DNA of 64,000 nucleotides from Brachynemurus nebulosus. Taxonomy: Eukaryota > Arthropoda > Insecta > Neuroptera > Myrmeleontidae. The notes under the pieces are model-generated. The model did no database searches. It was not told where the DNA came from and was given only the letters and a program-made list of their open reading frames with translations. The DNA lies in NCBI GenBank assembly GCA_035578155.1, contig JAPWDM010000017.1:458001-522000 (forward strand), read 5' to 3'. Shown in pieces: positions 24,439 through 38,684 of the stretch (positions are counted from its first letter, which is position 1; every line of letters starts with the position of its first letter). The translations under genes and the position numbers were made by a program.

Positions 24439-25790
24439 TTAGGGGAAGTGTGCCTAATATCGCACCCATTTTGAAAACTGAAATTTTCTCTGCTATTTTT
24501 ATACCTTAATTAGCCACACTTGTACTTCTATTTAGTTCTTTTAATGCTCTTGAAGTACTAAATAGTTGGGAATTGATTAAACATGTATATAATATATCTT
24601 TTTGTAATGAATTAAAAAAACTGGTTTTGAACGTTTGATGAAATGTCGTCTTAATATCGCCCACCAATAGTGGTCAAAATATCGCCCTGTACGATATTAG
24701 GCCATTATTTCTGTCACAATGTTAGACATGGTTTATGAACAAAAAGAACACATTTAGTACAAAATAATATTGTTTATTCTTAAGTAGAACAATATTTCAT
24801 AGAATTACATTAATATAGGTATGTTTAATCATAAGTCAATTAAACTTAAAATTTTGTAGTTTTACTTATATTACGTTCTGAATTAATAAATGTTTTGTAA
24901 TCTTCCGTCCCCGAACATTGTGAAACCAAATGCGGCACTTTGTACAAATGATCCACTTCTCGCCCTTTTGTCTGTTAAATATACGACTAACTACAATAGG
25001 GACATTCACAGTCATTCTCGCTGTCGTCTTCATCAGTTGAAACTGTAAGAGAGTCAGCTACATCGTTGTCACTTGAACTAGATCCAAAGCAGCTAAACGC
25101 ATCGAAAAGTGAAACAAAATTTGTAGAGAAATTTTATGCTCTATAACGTTTATAAAAAATACAAAAACGATTTAAGGCAAAACAAACGAGATATTTCCAC
25201 AAAACGATTTTTGACCTTCAATATCTAAGGACGCTCACACATGACCTTATAAGACTTTTTAGGGAACATTTAGGATGCCAAAATAAAGGTGTCTAACAAA
25301 ATCCAGCTTATTCCGTTTCATTCCGAGGTTGATCCCTTTTTTGATTTAAATGATTGGGCTACCGTGCCTAATATCGTACAGTGCGATATTATGATTACTG
25401 TAGGTGGGCGATATTAGGCATATTGTGAGAAATAAATATGGCGGATTTTGCAGCTTGAAATATGCCATAAACTAATATTTTAATTATGAAAATAAAAATT
25501 ATACAGTATAGAGAAGTTATTGTTGTAACTGACAAATAAATATCACTTACCTCACATCATACAATTAGATGCATAAGTAACACCTCCAAAATATTTGAAA
25601 TCAAAAAAATTAAAAAAAGTTTTACAAATAATACAACAGTTACTAATTTGGTTCAACACTTGGCCTCGTCTAATGGCTGCCAGAGGGCAAAGAGTTAGAC
25701 TGATTGTCACCAGGATATAACACTTACGAACGGCAATATGGTGGTGTGCGATATTAGAAAGATGTACGATATTAGGTACACTTCCCCTAA
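24439..25790. mobile_element. 1.35-kb TIR element with internal ATATCGCAC motifs
   Basis: The left end TTAGGGGAAGTGTGCCTAAT, continuing ATCGCACCC, is mirrored at the right (complement TTAGGGGAAGTGTACCTAAT). The terminal motif CTAATATCG(C/T)(A/C)C recurs internally on both strands near 24652-24705 and 25366-25418. A third inverted copy lies near the right end at 25745-25755. No transposase is visible. Target duplication is not obvious. Confidence 0.75.
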
Positions 25791-27430
25791 TATAATAGAA
25801 AAACCATTCTCCAGACGATATCAACTTTCAGCAAAAAATTTGATCCACCTCATTTCAAATTTTAATTTTATTTCATAATTAAAACAGAAAATAACTATAA
25901 TTTTAATAAATAAATAAAATAATTTTTTCTAAATTCAAAATAAAAACTCTATGTGCTTGAATATTTACTACGTGCGGTTCTAAAATATTTTTCTAGTGAC
26001 ACTAATATCACTATTTATTTTTCCCTGTATAATTTAAGCATATAAAACTAAACCTTATACAAATAAAAAGAACGCATAGGTAAGTAGGTACATGCATCTA
26101 ATACAAATTCCAGAAAACTAAGTTACTGTACGGCAGTTTAATTCAAATAATAAGATTCAAAGAGAAATCAAACATAAATAATTAAAGATGAGAAAAGAAC
26201 GCGCGCGTGGGTGGTATATTATTACAATAATCAAGTTTTATTTTCATTTGCTTAGCTACAGCATACATGTGCCAATGAAAGCATTCATAATATCTAAATA
26301 ATATGTACAGAATGTCCCAGTTTTTTTACTCATGAAAAAATTAACTGCTGTATAAATTTGAAAAAATAATTTTCTTTTGAATTACGTATTTTATGAATTT
26401 TATTCATAAGTTCAAAAATTTAACTTAGGTATAGTTTTTGAAATGTATTACAAATGTAACGTTCAATCACTACTAAAGTTAAAAAGTCGTTTCAAATCAC
26501 AAAAAAAAATAAGATAACTACCTGGGAAAGGATTTAATCGTGGTTCAACTGGTGTAACCCGAGGCTTTACGCCTCTAATGTAATCTTCACTGTATAAGTT
26601 AAAATTACTTAGAATTCAAATATTCCGGAATACTATACAAAACCAGCTCCTTATAGTGTTTTGTCCCGTTTATCTACAAGTTGAAAGTGGCCAACTTTAT
26701 ATATGTAATTTCCACACCCTGAGACCTCTCCCTAGGTATCCATATCAATAGTTTTACAATTAGTTTAATTGTGGACGCTTTTCAGAGCCTCAGAGTCCTA
26801 GGTAACAGTTTTAAAATTATATCTATTTCTTCCTTAATCAGATTTTATCGTTTGTTAGCCTTCACTAAAATGAAATTTTCATCAGAATCTTGAATTTGAC
26901 AGTGGTATTTTTGACTTGTATTCTCAAGTAACCATTTGAGTATTATAATGAAGTTAATAATGTAGATTGGCACTTTTTGTCAAGGGCTGTCCAAAGTTGG
27001 ACTATTTTAAGGGAGTGGGAGGGTGAAACTATACAGTAAAAAATTTTGTTTTGAGTTTCAACATATACTACGATATTTTTCAATTTCGCATACCAATTTT
27101 CATAAAATTTGAGCTAGTCGTTATAAAGATATAACAATTTTTTTTAATTTACAAAAACTATGCTATTTGCTCCAATTTTCTGACCTAAATATCTCGGGAG
27201 CGAATGGTAGTTCGGGAAAGCTGGTGTCATATTCTAACTCAGGGCTCTTGATAGATAAAACAACGTGAATATGAAAAAAGTCTGAAACCTTGGCTTTTCG
27301 ATGTTTGCAGTTTTTAAATGAATAAGCCCAAATATGTAATGAATCTTTATTTAGCCATAGCCAAAATTGCAAACAACCAAATTTGCAAAATTTTTAAAGT
27401 TTTATAACTACATACATAAAATTTTTATAC
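25791..27430. other. AT-rich unassigned DNA
   Basis: No gene, RNA gene or element boundary is recognised. The 69-codon minus ORF at 27163-27372 lacks any motif I know. Confidence 0.45.
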
Positions 27431-27850
27431 GACTAGCTGCGGCCCGCGGTTTCACCCGCATAAAGTTATCAAAAATCCTTTCTTAGTGCTCACTTACGTT
27501 ATATAGGGAACTCGAGTGCAAAATTTCGTCCTTTTAAAACCACCAGTTTAGGATGTGCGTTGTTTGTCAGTAAGTGTTAAAGATTTATTAAAATAAGATA
27601 TTATTTATTTTAATAGCCATAGTAACATATTTTTACTTCAAAAATTTAACTTCAAAAATGAGGAATTTTCATAAAAATTTTCATTCCCTATTTAACCCAC
27701 TTAGGATGCTAATTTTCAAAAATCATTTCTTAGTGCTTACCTACATTACATGGGGAACTCCTGTGCAAAATTTCATTCGTCTAAACCCAACCGTTTAGGC
27801 TGTGCGTTGTTTGTCGGTCAGTCAGTCAGTGTTAGAAATTTATTAAGTAG
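27431..27850 (-). mobile_element. Helitron 3' part, minus strand, with tandem units
   Basis: Read on the minus strand, the segment ends with GCGGGTGAAACCGCGGGCCG, then CAGCTAG at about 27433. This is the GC hairpin plus CTAG expected at a Helitron 3' terminus. Two diverged units near 27481-27590 and 27728-27840 share 'TTTCTTAGTGCT(C/T)AC', 'GTGCAAAATTTC' and 'TGTGCGTTGTTTGTC'. This is the same architecture as the + strand copy ending at 21117. Confidence 0.55.
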
Positions 27851-27946
27851 ATACAATGGTGGAACTACCGGAGGCCAAAAAGGACAAAAGTATAATAAAA
27901 AAATTATTTTTGTATGCGGTAACGCTCCCACTTCTATTACAAGAAG

Positions 27947-28320
27947 CAGGGCCGAATTTTGAGTGGCCGGGGGATAGGCTGCGGGGGCACGTGCCCCCGC
28001 CCCTACAAGCTTTTAGGGGCGCCAAAAACGCAAGTTGAAGGGCGCCAAAACCGTGTAATCGGATGTTTTTTTTTCTTTGCTCGTCACTAACTTTTTGCAG
28101 TATTAGGGGCGCCGAAAACCTAAGTTGAGGGAAAAAATGCATTGTGACGTTTTTTTTTTAGCTCGTCACTTGCTTTTTACAGGGAAAAAATATCGATTTT
28201 AAAATCTCGAGCGCCAATTTAAAAATATCGAGCGCCAAAATTTTTTATTTGGCGTTTTTGTCGCGGAGGGCACCAACAGCAAAGTTGCCCCCCTCGTAAT
28301 AACTGTAGATCAGGCCGTGA
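27947..28320. mobile_element. GC-rich hAT-like non-autonomous fragment
   Basis: The left end CAGGGCCGAATTTTGAGTGG resembles a hAT terminus. A strong palindrome GCGGGGGCACGTGCCCCCGC follows at 27980-27999. GGGCGCC-AAAA motifs repeat at about 28016, 28041, 28106 and 28208. The right side has CAGGCCG at 28312, but it does not form a clear mirror end, so the right boundary is unsure. Confidence 0.45.
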
Positions 28321-28664
28321 GAAGAAGTATATTTTTCTTTCGACTGAAAATCACCAACCAATAAAGTTTTAAACTAACTTCTCTCCTTCACTTTGCTTGA
28401 AAAAAGAAACAATAAAAATAGACCATACTGTATCAACATTCAATATGCATATTATTTATACATACATATGTATATATAGTCCAAGCTCCGTTAGCACAAA
28501 ATCATAATAAAACACCACAAATTACAAAAGCTAAATCGATAGTAACTAATGCCGACAATAGGAAATGCCCGCCAGACGTTTAAGTTTTTGTTAAATTCTA
28601 TTGTTAAAAAATTGTTGAAATGGCCGAAAAAAACGTCAAGTCTACCTCACATAACACCTCGCTG

Positions 28665-28666
<2 letters not shown>

Positions 28667-28726
<60 letters not shown>
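28667..28726. repeat. (TA)n microsatellite
   Basis: An uninterrupted TA run directly follows the GCTGAAA end of a repeat unit in the 28479-30618 element. Confidence 0.95.
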
Positions 28727-28729
<3 letters not shown>

Positions 28730-29527
28730 ATAGCAAATTATATATATTTCTGAACAATCGGTCTGTCTAGCATACTTTGATAATTAATGTCTGACAGACC
28801 TATTTTAATAAGTGAAAATTTTAGGCAAATCTACCTCACATAACAACCCCAATTTTTTTTGTTTTAATTAAAAGTTTTTGACATTATCAACGTATTAAAA
28901 TTGGTCTGTCAAAAAACAAAAACATTATTAACCATGACAAACTTAACCTCAAATATTCAGCCTTCATGCATAAAATTGATAGCGGTTTGAAGCAATGTTA
29001 TCTTTAAAAGTAATTTTTTTTATTTCTAAAATTAAGTTTAGGACCTTTTATATCACTTATAAATGACCCGGCTTTAAAAGAATTTAGCTAAGTTTGTAAA
29101 ATTCAATTTTAAAATATAGCGTTCATTTTTTTTTACAAACAAATACACTTCCTTTGAGGCCGCGACAAAACACCTCCTATTTTCTTTTTTTAAAATGAAG
29201 TTTAAGATCTCTTCTAATCATAAATATTGGTCTGTCTCATAAAAATCATTTTTTACTAGGCCAGACTTAATGTTTTAAAGCTACAAAGCAGCAGTTTTCA
29301 TGAAAAAGACGTTTTTAACCATTCTCAAGCAAAGAACAATTAAAGAAAGGAACTTTTCCAATTTTAATGTAAAGTCTAAGATCAGCCTTATTCATCGAAA
29401 CAAATTTTTTTGGAAAATAAGGTGTTTTACCCAGTCAGGCTTCATCGTTAAGCGCAGCAGTGTCTATTATTTTAAATACACTGGTTTCTCCATAAGCCGA
29501 CGAACATACATACATACATATAACTTA

Positions 29528-29755
<228 letters not shown>

Positions 29756-29879
29756 ATAAAAGTATTATTAAATTATTCCGGGTATTATTTTATTTAGGCA
29801 TTAGTTAACAAAATTTTAAAATTTTCCAGACAAATCAATTTCAATAGATTGGCAACATCTAAAAGTTTCATTTTAAAGA

Positions 29880-30440
<561 letters not shown>

Positions 30441-31004
30441 TATGTGAGGTAGATGTGACATTTTTTCGGCCATTTCAAAAATTTTTTAAAAATAGAATTT
30501 AACAAGGACTTAAAGGTTTGGCGGGCATTTCCTATTGTCGGCATTAGTTACTATCGGTTTAGCTTTTTTAATTTGAGGTGTTTTATCCGATATGATCTTG
30601 TGCTATCGGAGCTTGGACTAATACGAATGTGTACCTGTATATAGGTATTATAATATAACCATGTTTGCCAGGTGTTATAAACCGCATTACATACTTCGTG
30701 TTCTTCTCATGCATATTTACACACATACATACAATGCTTACATACTCATATGTAACTTTTCAACGTATAGAATCTTGTACATTGATGACATTTAGACAGT
30801 AAGTAATATTTTATAAGAATAATAATATAATCTTTTTATTAAAGATTTCTCTCACAAGGAAACACGTTCGTTCGTCTAACTCTAACGTATAACGAAAAAG
30901 ACATGACATATACTTATTTTATATTCAAAAAATTTTAAAGTATATGGTAAACATCCTATTTTTTTGATAAAAATATGCTAAGTACAAGATTGTTTTAGAA
31001 ATAG

Positions 31005-31166
<162 letters not shown>

Positions 31167-31382
31167 GTTTAATATTTAAATAGACCAAGGAAATTACATC
31201 GTAAACGTTAAGAACACAGGTTAAATAAATTTATGATAGTAGTAGATTAAATTCCTTCAATTCCACAAGTTAACCAACCAAGTAATCAAGCATCGTCATG
31301 AGTTCAATCCACATAGTTGTTGTTTTTCTACAATATCCTTTCACAATTCTGGCTATAAGTAGCCGTAATCCACATCTAGAAG

Positions 31383-31622
31383 CAGCGCCGTAACTAGGAC
31401 GAGGCAAGAGGGGTACTTGCCTCGCAGGCGCAATTATGGTTAGGATGCAAAAAGGACTATTATTTAAACTCGTGCTCCAAGGCGCATGATAAAATGGGAC
31501 GCAATAGGTGGAAAAAATAGACGAGATTCTTTTTCACGCCACTCTATTTTTCAGGAAAAATGAGCTTTGTAAGGGGATGCTTGCCTTAAATCACTCCAGG
31601 GCGCAAAACTGATAGTTACGCA
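31383..31622. mobile_element. Short hAT-like MITE, worn ends
   Basis: The left end CAGCGCCGTAACTAGGACGA resembles hAT termini. The right side GATAGTTACGCA mirrors CGTAACTA only in part. The interior repeats GGGCGCAA/AGGCGCA motifs. No ORF and no clear 8-bp duplication is seen. Confidence 0.4.
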
Positions 31623-32204
31623 TATATATAAACATAATTTTTAATGTGTATAGTGCAATATAAGTAACCTGCCCCGGGCGCGCAAATATCTAATTACGAG
31701 GCTGCCTAGAAGATTATTGTAAACACCCACCTTTAAAATGTTAAACACTTGATCATAAAAGTAACGTAACTGTAGCCTTTGTAAGTAAAATATAAAAATT
31801 AATGATATAGGTAGGTGACGTCTGTCACAGACGAAAAGTCTTAAAAACAAAAGACAAAATGCTGACTAACTTAAATTATTGTGAATATAGTCAAGGGTCT
31901 AATTTTTGTTTTCAAATTATGATGTTATTACAACGAATCATTTCTTACGGTAATTTTTTCATTAAAACTTGAACAGTTACTTTTCAATTATTTTTCAAGT
32001 ACCGATTATTAGGACCAGGTTAACTCAGTTTGAGGCTCAAAACATTTTTGTCTACCGTCTCTCATAAGAAATAGAGCACAAAAAAATATAAAACAATAAA
32101 AAAAAATTTTTTTTAAAAATGTGAAAAACTGAAACAAATCTGAAATTACTAATAAATTGTATATTATACTACAAGGAATTAACATATTTAACATATTAAC
32201 ATAT

Positions 32205-32500
32205 TTTTAATCCCGAGTGTGAATTTTGTTTCCAGATGGCCTGTAAAGCCTGAAGACAAAATTTCACACGAGTAATCAATACAAACACTTTAGTCCTGTC
32301 GCGTATATATTATGTTTTGTATTTCCGAATAACTTGAATTCCGTAGAATTCAAATTGGTGATTGGTGATGCTCTTTAAATTCTGCTTGATGCTTGGAGTT
32401 AAAACGTAAGCAAAATATTTTTAGTCCTCTGTGACTAAAATTGACATTTTACTTCCCATTATGAGGGACTGGGTCACGTATTTTAGTCCAAAGAATTGCA
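32205..32500. repeat. Dispersed repeat with central hairpin, copy 1
   Basis: ATCCCGAGTGTGAATTTTGT, then CCAGATGGCCTGTAAAGCCT and AAATTTCACACGAG, form an imperfect hairpin at 32211-32271. The flank TTTTAGTCCAAAGAATTGCA at 32481 resembles that at 38324 in copy 2. Confidence 0.55.
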
Positions 32501-35128
32501 AAAAATAGATTGTTTTAATAATATATTTTTGTTTATTTGTTTACTAGGTCAGAAAATATCTTATTTACCAATTGGTAAATATCTTATTTACCAATCTTTC
32601 CAAAAACCGGGCCATAGACATTTTTGTCTCATTTGTCTATGCGATCCGGTTATACTAGGCGTGACTCTACCTACTGTCTTTGTTGTCAAATTGCGGGCTC
32701 AAATCTATTAATACGTTTTAATTACATTTAAAATTAATTATTGAAAATTATGTGGTGATTTATTCCCCTTTTTTCTTTTTATATATCCCAGAAATATAAA
32801 TACGGGAAATGAAAAACAGCGGAAACGCCTATCGAGAAAATAACACACATGTTCCGCTGCTCTAATTTTTTGTTCATACACAGATGTACTAACCACACCG
32901 TAAAATATCCGCAATAACACTACGTATGTACATATACCTATGTACTTGCTATATGTGCATTACGGACAATATTATGGTTACAGCAAACAATTCATTTAAT
33001 AAATTTTCGTTTTGAAGATAGTTACAAAAATGTCCAATAGAAAAGAAATCGGACGCAGTTATTTTCATTGAATTTTTATTCCCATTTTCAATTTCCGCTA
33101 TGAAATGTTTTTGTTTCCATTGCGGCGGTAGCAACCGGCAGACAGACATACCTACTAATGAAACTTAAATCAAGTGGAGCTAGAAATAATATGAGAAAAC
33201 GTGTCTACATTACGAACGCAGATCACCTACGTATACCTACTTTTTATAATGGATTTTTCCTTCTGGAACAATTTAAAAAAATGTTTTTCTATTTGTATTG
33301 TATTTTTTTTCTTTTCTATAAACGTGCTTTTTCATTCGTTCTCAGAATATATAAAATTTTTACAGCTTTAACTTTTTTCATTGAATCTACTCTCATTTTC
33401 CTCTTGGCAAAATTTTAAGCCACTGTTACTCACACAAGTTTTGATAAAATATAGCTAAATTTCACAATTTATAGATAAAAAAAAAAATTCTACCACTAAC
33501 ATGAACCATTATTGATATTGATCATTTCTTTTTTTTCTCATCAGAACAATTCCAAAAGTAAATTCTCAATTTGGATTAAATTTTGAATATATATAACAAA
33601 ACTGACAAGAACAAATAAAAAAGTAAATTTAAAAAGTTAAGAAAAAACACGACAGGGTAAAAAGCGAACAAAAAGACAAAAGGGAATAAGAACGACAATT
33701 AAAGCAAATCAAAAATAGACAAGCAAGTAAAACAGTCGGAGGCATTCAAATATTTCTCTTCAGCTTATTACAATTTGTATGCGTCTAATTGCTTTACTTT
33801 TCACCAATTTCCATTATTCACATATTCAGGCGATGATACTTAGGCTCAGAACTGTGATAGAAATTTGTTTTGAAGTCCCTAGTACCTAAAACTTAATTGA
33901 TATCAGTAATGCGTTCTATGGAAATTATAATGTGGGAATCAGAAAAATAAGGAATACAAAAATTTTAAATCGCATTCTATGGAATCCATTTTTGCGTTAT
34001 ATGAAATCTCCGAAATAAATAAATTGTACATAAAACACTCTAATTCAAATCACTTAAATAAGCCTACTTTAAAAAAGAGCAATTTTTTAGTTTAATGACG
34101 TCATCATGTTTATGTCAAAACGTCATAAAATAACAGAATAATGAAACTCAAAGACAGTCATTGGTTTTAGAAGTCATTCTTTTAATACTAACGTATGTAT
34201 ATTTATTTTAAATTAGCAGTGCAAAAAAGCATTATTAAACTTTTTTAAAAATGTGATTCTCTCTTAATCTGAGAGCTAGATCCGCCTTTGACAATTTAAT
34301 TCTGCCACGAAATGTTTAGGTACACTGTATTAATAAAGATATTTTTTTAGAAATTGTATGTTCTGTTAGATTTTCTATGTTTGTCTGTACATAAAGCTAT
34401 TTCTTTATTGGATACATAATTAATTTTTGTACTAAACGTAATAAATTAACAGGAATTTATCGGTTAAATATTAAAAAAGATTATCGCACGTCATTAAAAT
34501 TACATAAAATACAAATATAAATAAATATAATTGAAATCTTCTTTTATTATAGTTATATTTTAAAAACAAATTATAAAAAAGTACAAAAATGGTGATAAAA
34601 TCTTTAAAAATTTGCTGAAAATGTAACCTAGATAACAATAAAACTGGTAGAACATAATAGCAACACATATTTCGCTATTATGCTGTGTAATGTACTTCAT
34701 ATAACACACATATACATATAGACACAGGGACACATATTATGTATACATGTCACATAGCTTTTCGAGCTTTTCGAGGTAGATACGTATGTATGTATACCCT
34801 TCAATATCGAATATGTAGGTACTCTCCTGCACTCCTCGAAATCAATATTAAACTTGGCCTCTATTTGTTATAATTGTATTGTTTAGCCGTAGTTACAGAT
34901 TTTTCGGTGACATGCTCTGCTCATGGTACTAAAACATACACCTATAGAGAGTAAGGTGTCTGATAAATGATTAGCGTATACCGGTCGAATGAAAGCAAAC
35001 TGTTGTATAGTGAAATTTTAACAAATAATATGTAACCTATTTATAATTTTGTGTATAGTACCTACACAGGAATGATTCTTAACCTATATTTGTTTCATGG
35101 TATTACAATGTAGATATAGTAAATAAAT
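32501..35128. other. AT-rich unassigned DNA
   Basis: No element ends or genes are recognised. The duplication ATCTTATTTACCAATTGGTA / ATCTTATTTACCAATCTTTC at 32559-32598 is a short local repeat. Small ORFs on both strands have no motifs. Confidence 0.45.
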
Positions 35129-35132
35129 TTAA

Positions 35133-36155
35133 CTCGCCAATTCCCATGCCAATGAGAGAAGATCCTAATTTTGTGCTTGTTTTTTATATTCAGGTATTCA
35201 GTGTGTGGAAAAAAAATTTTTTTTTTAAATACCCTTTCATTTTTTTTAAAATGTGGTGTCACCTAGAGGTGACACTGGGCGTTATTTATTGCATGAACTT
35301 ATACAAAATAAAAAGGATATTTATATATTCTTGACAATTGAAATTTTGAGTTTTTTACTATTTTTTTTTACTCGGGCCATGGGGATGATTGAGATTGATT
35401 GATGGTGGTCCAAAAAAACCTCAGCCTTCATTTATTTGAAAATTATTGTATTAGGAAAACATGATACTGTACCACGACGCATCTTGTCTTACAACACATA
35501 AGTAACTACTTAATTAACTAATAGATATGTATTATGGTATTATGTTGTTGTCCTAATACAATAGTGTTTATAATGAATTCGCTTCCAATCCGGCCTTAAC
35601 TGTGCTTCTTTTTTTGGTAAATTCTCAAATACGTTTAACGATTAACACAATTAATCAAAATAACGATTCTTTTTTTAATCGCGATTAATTTTATCGATTA
35701 AAAAATTAATCAAATTAATTAATCGATTAAAAATTCAGTCGATTAATGCCAACACTGGTTAAAATATTGCCCAGTGTCACCTACAGGTGACACTCAATAA
35801 ATTCAACGTTATTTTAGATACATAATAAAGTTTTTCTTGCAAAAAAATCTCTTTCATTATAAGCTGGATTCTCAAATAATAATTTGTAATAACAATAATA
35901 ACAGTACTTACCCTTTAGACATTTTTATAGCAGCAAAAATACGACAAGATGCACTAACACGCAGAAAAACTGAACACCATTTGAAATAACGGAATTAATT
36001 TGACCGTTGAAATAACGTCAGTGTTGCCAAATTAAAACCATAATACTACTAAGTATTAATATTGTAGTAGTACCACATTTATTTTAAAATATGTTATATT
36101 GTCTTTAAAAAATGCAAATCACTGTCACCTAGAGGTGACACTGGGAATTCCCGAG
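35133..36155. mobile_element. TTAA-flanked element with three 20-bp palindromes
   Basis: TTAA lies at 35129-35132 and 36156-36159. The left end CTCGCCAATTCCC and the mirror of GGGAATTCCCGAG form short inverted ends. The palindrome GTGTCACCT(A)(G/C)AGGTGACAC occurs near 35260-35280, 35775-35795 and 36123-36142, next to GGGC or its complement. The middle (35640-35750) is a cluster of TAATCGATTAA-type motifs. No transposase. A piggyBac-like MITE is likely. Confidence 0.6.
35625..35750. repeat. TTAATCGATTAA motif cluster
   Basis: ATTAATC, GATTAATT and ATCGATTAA recur about ten times in 125 bases on both strands. TAAT cores are typical homeodomain targets, so binding is conceivable, but the cluster may simply be transposon sequence. 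Confidence 0.5.
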
Positions 36156-36159
36156 TTAA

Positions 36160-37885
36160 ATAGGAACAATCAAAATTAGAAATTGAATATTACTCTACTC
36201 TGTATACTGTATGAGAATGGAAAGTAGAATAAGTAAGAAATTTGAACATTAATTTGCGGTAATGTTACCTATTGACGTAATTTACAAAAATGAAATAACA
36301 CATTTAAAATTGTTTTCATGTGTAAATTAATTCTTTATCTTGTATAGAAAAGCAACTTCCAGAGAAATCGTAAGATTTTAAGCGTTTTGAATTATGTATT
36401 TTCTATGAAGTTATACCTATACGAGTATTTTTTATGTTGTCCACCGGTCCGTATACACCGCATGAAAAAAGTTTTCTTTTACAATCTACAACAAGCTATA
36501 CTTTTTACAGCTCTTTATGAAGTTTTTAAATATTTTTTATGCGGTCCCTATCCACCGTATAAAAACAGGATATGCTGTATATTAATATAAAACTTAAAAA
36601 GGTAGTAATTGTCATCACTGTTTTTATTTTAAGGTAGTTAGTCCGAAAAACGATTTTTCAAAGGATTTTAACGAAACTTCTCTAGACATTTATTTAATTC
36701 AGTACCAATAATACGAGTCTATACCGAAAGAAAAATTGACCGCCCCAGTTTTGAGAAAAACGGTTTCAAAGTTTTATAATTTTAACACGGGCTCTTATGA
36801 GAGGTTGACATATTCACACGATTTTTTTGAGTAAAATGAAAGCGTGTCAGAGGAATTTGATAAAAATTTAATATGATATAAAATACAAAGTTACAAAACA
36901 ATTTTTAATAATAAATAAAAATTATTGATCGCGCCGTTTTTGAAATATAATTTATAAACATTTTACAACATTTTTACGACGCTTTTTCAACAATGTTTTT
37001 ATATTGCTACAACATAAGCGCCCGAAATATAATAACTGACAAATATAAATACATTATTTAATTTTTGATAAAAGAATTTTTTTTTTGAAATATAACTACT
37101 TTTATACTTGCTACCTTAATTATTTTTTATTTCACAATTTTATTAATAACAATTTTTGTGCTCTTTTACTTGAACGGTAGAATATTTTTAATGTAGGTAA
37201 ATCTGGCTTTTGAAAGTAGTTTAGCTAGACAAAGATGAATTTATCTAAAACGTCATATTCGTCATATTCGTTAAAATTCAATCAGAACAACGTTTAGTTT
37301 TATTTAATCATATAGACGATACGTTTACCAAATCTAAAGTGTTATTAACTATATTAATACAATTGATGTTCCAAATCAGCCGAATCACAACAATCTCGTG
37401 TATCTCTGTCGTAACAACGTGTAAAGTATTCTACTCAATCTCTAGTACATATATTGATAATAAAATTAATTCATTTGTTAATAATATAATAATTCACCTA
37501 TATTGTATTTTTAAATTTTTATTTTGATTGTATCACATTCCCTATTGTCTATATTTTTAAATAGTAATATGTTATTGGTGCTGCAAGATATTGGTATTTG
37601 CCATTTGTGTGTTGAAGGCTGCAAGTTATCTTAGATATTTAATAATGTCTGAGATAATTAAGATTATCTGATATTTTATTCAAATCAAGTTTTTTTCAAA
37701 ACTATCATTTCTCAGATACGTGAGATTAGTCTGACAGGGCAGAAACAAGCTAGATTTTTCTGCTGGTATTAAAACTTGGGTTACTAATCTTTTTTCTTTG
37801 AAAATTAAAATCTTAGATTTCATTTCACTATAATAGCTAAAAATTAGCTAAAATAGTAGAATAGTATGTTATTCACCAAGGTACT
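36160..37885. other. AT-rich unassigned DNA
   Basis: No genes are recognised. A weak inverted pair (CGGTCCGTATACACCGCATG at 36435 and TATGCGGTCCCTATCCACCG at 36538) suggests a decayed repeat. Nothing else stands out. Confidence 0.4.
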
Positions 37886-38350
37886 AAAGTGTGAGTTTTA
37901 ATCCCGAGTGTGAAGTTTGTTGCCAGAGGGCCTGTAAAGGCCCTCTAGCAACAAACTTCACACGAGAGATGAAAAACACTTTAATCGTATGGTGTATATA
38001 CTATTTTTTGCAATTCCCGATAATTTAAAATTATAAGAATTAAAAAAATTACTTAAATGTCATTCAAATTGAATGTAATATTATTCCATCAAGTATACTT
38101 TGGATAAATCAATCGAATTATACAATTCAATATAACTGTTTGTCTTTATCTACAAGTTTGAATTTGTTTATTATTTTAAATTACCTAGCAGCGCTATCTA
38201 AGTTAAATTTCTGTAAATTGTGCTTGCTGATTGATTTAAATGCGGGAGCAAACTAATTTCTTTTTAGTCTCTTCGGACTCAAAGTGGCACTATACTCCCT
38301 GTTATAAGGGGCTAAATCACATCTTTTAGTCCCGGAATTGCCAAAAAAGT
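37886..38350. repeat. Dispersed repeat with strong hairpin, copy 2
   Basis: GTGTGAAGTTTGTTGCCAGA, then GGGCC, a TGTAAA loop and the complement at 37937-37963 form a long stem with one or two mismatches. The flanks resemble copy 1 at 32205-32500 (TTTTAATCCCGAGTGTGAA on the left; TTTTAGTCCCGGAATTGCC on the right). Confidence 0.7.
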
Positions 38351-38684
38351 TATTATAAACAGCCTTTGATTTATTTACTTACATACTTACAAAACAACAC
38401 ATTTATACACATGCCTATTCTTCCTTCTTCTCTTTTCATATTTTTATTCTTTTTACGGGTTGTAACAAGTGCCAGACAACCAAAAACAAGTATGCAAAAA
38501 AAGAGCAACAAAGTATATAATATATTGTAAACGGTACTGTACAAGTACTCGTCACTGCCGTCGCGGTAATTGTAGAAAAATTTGGGTTAGAGAGAAAGTG
38601 TAATGAAAAATGTTAGAAAATAGCTTGACGAGCGAGCTTTCGTAAGGTATGTAGGATATGTACGATATGTACCTACTATATAAT

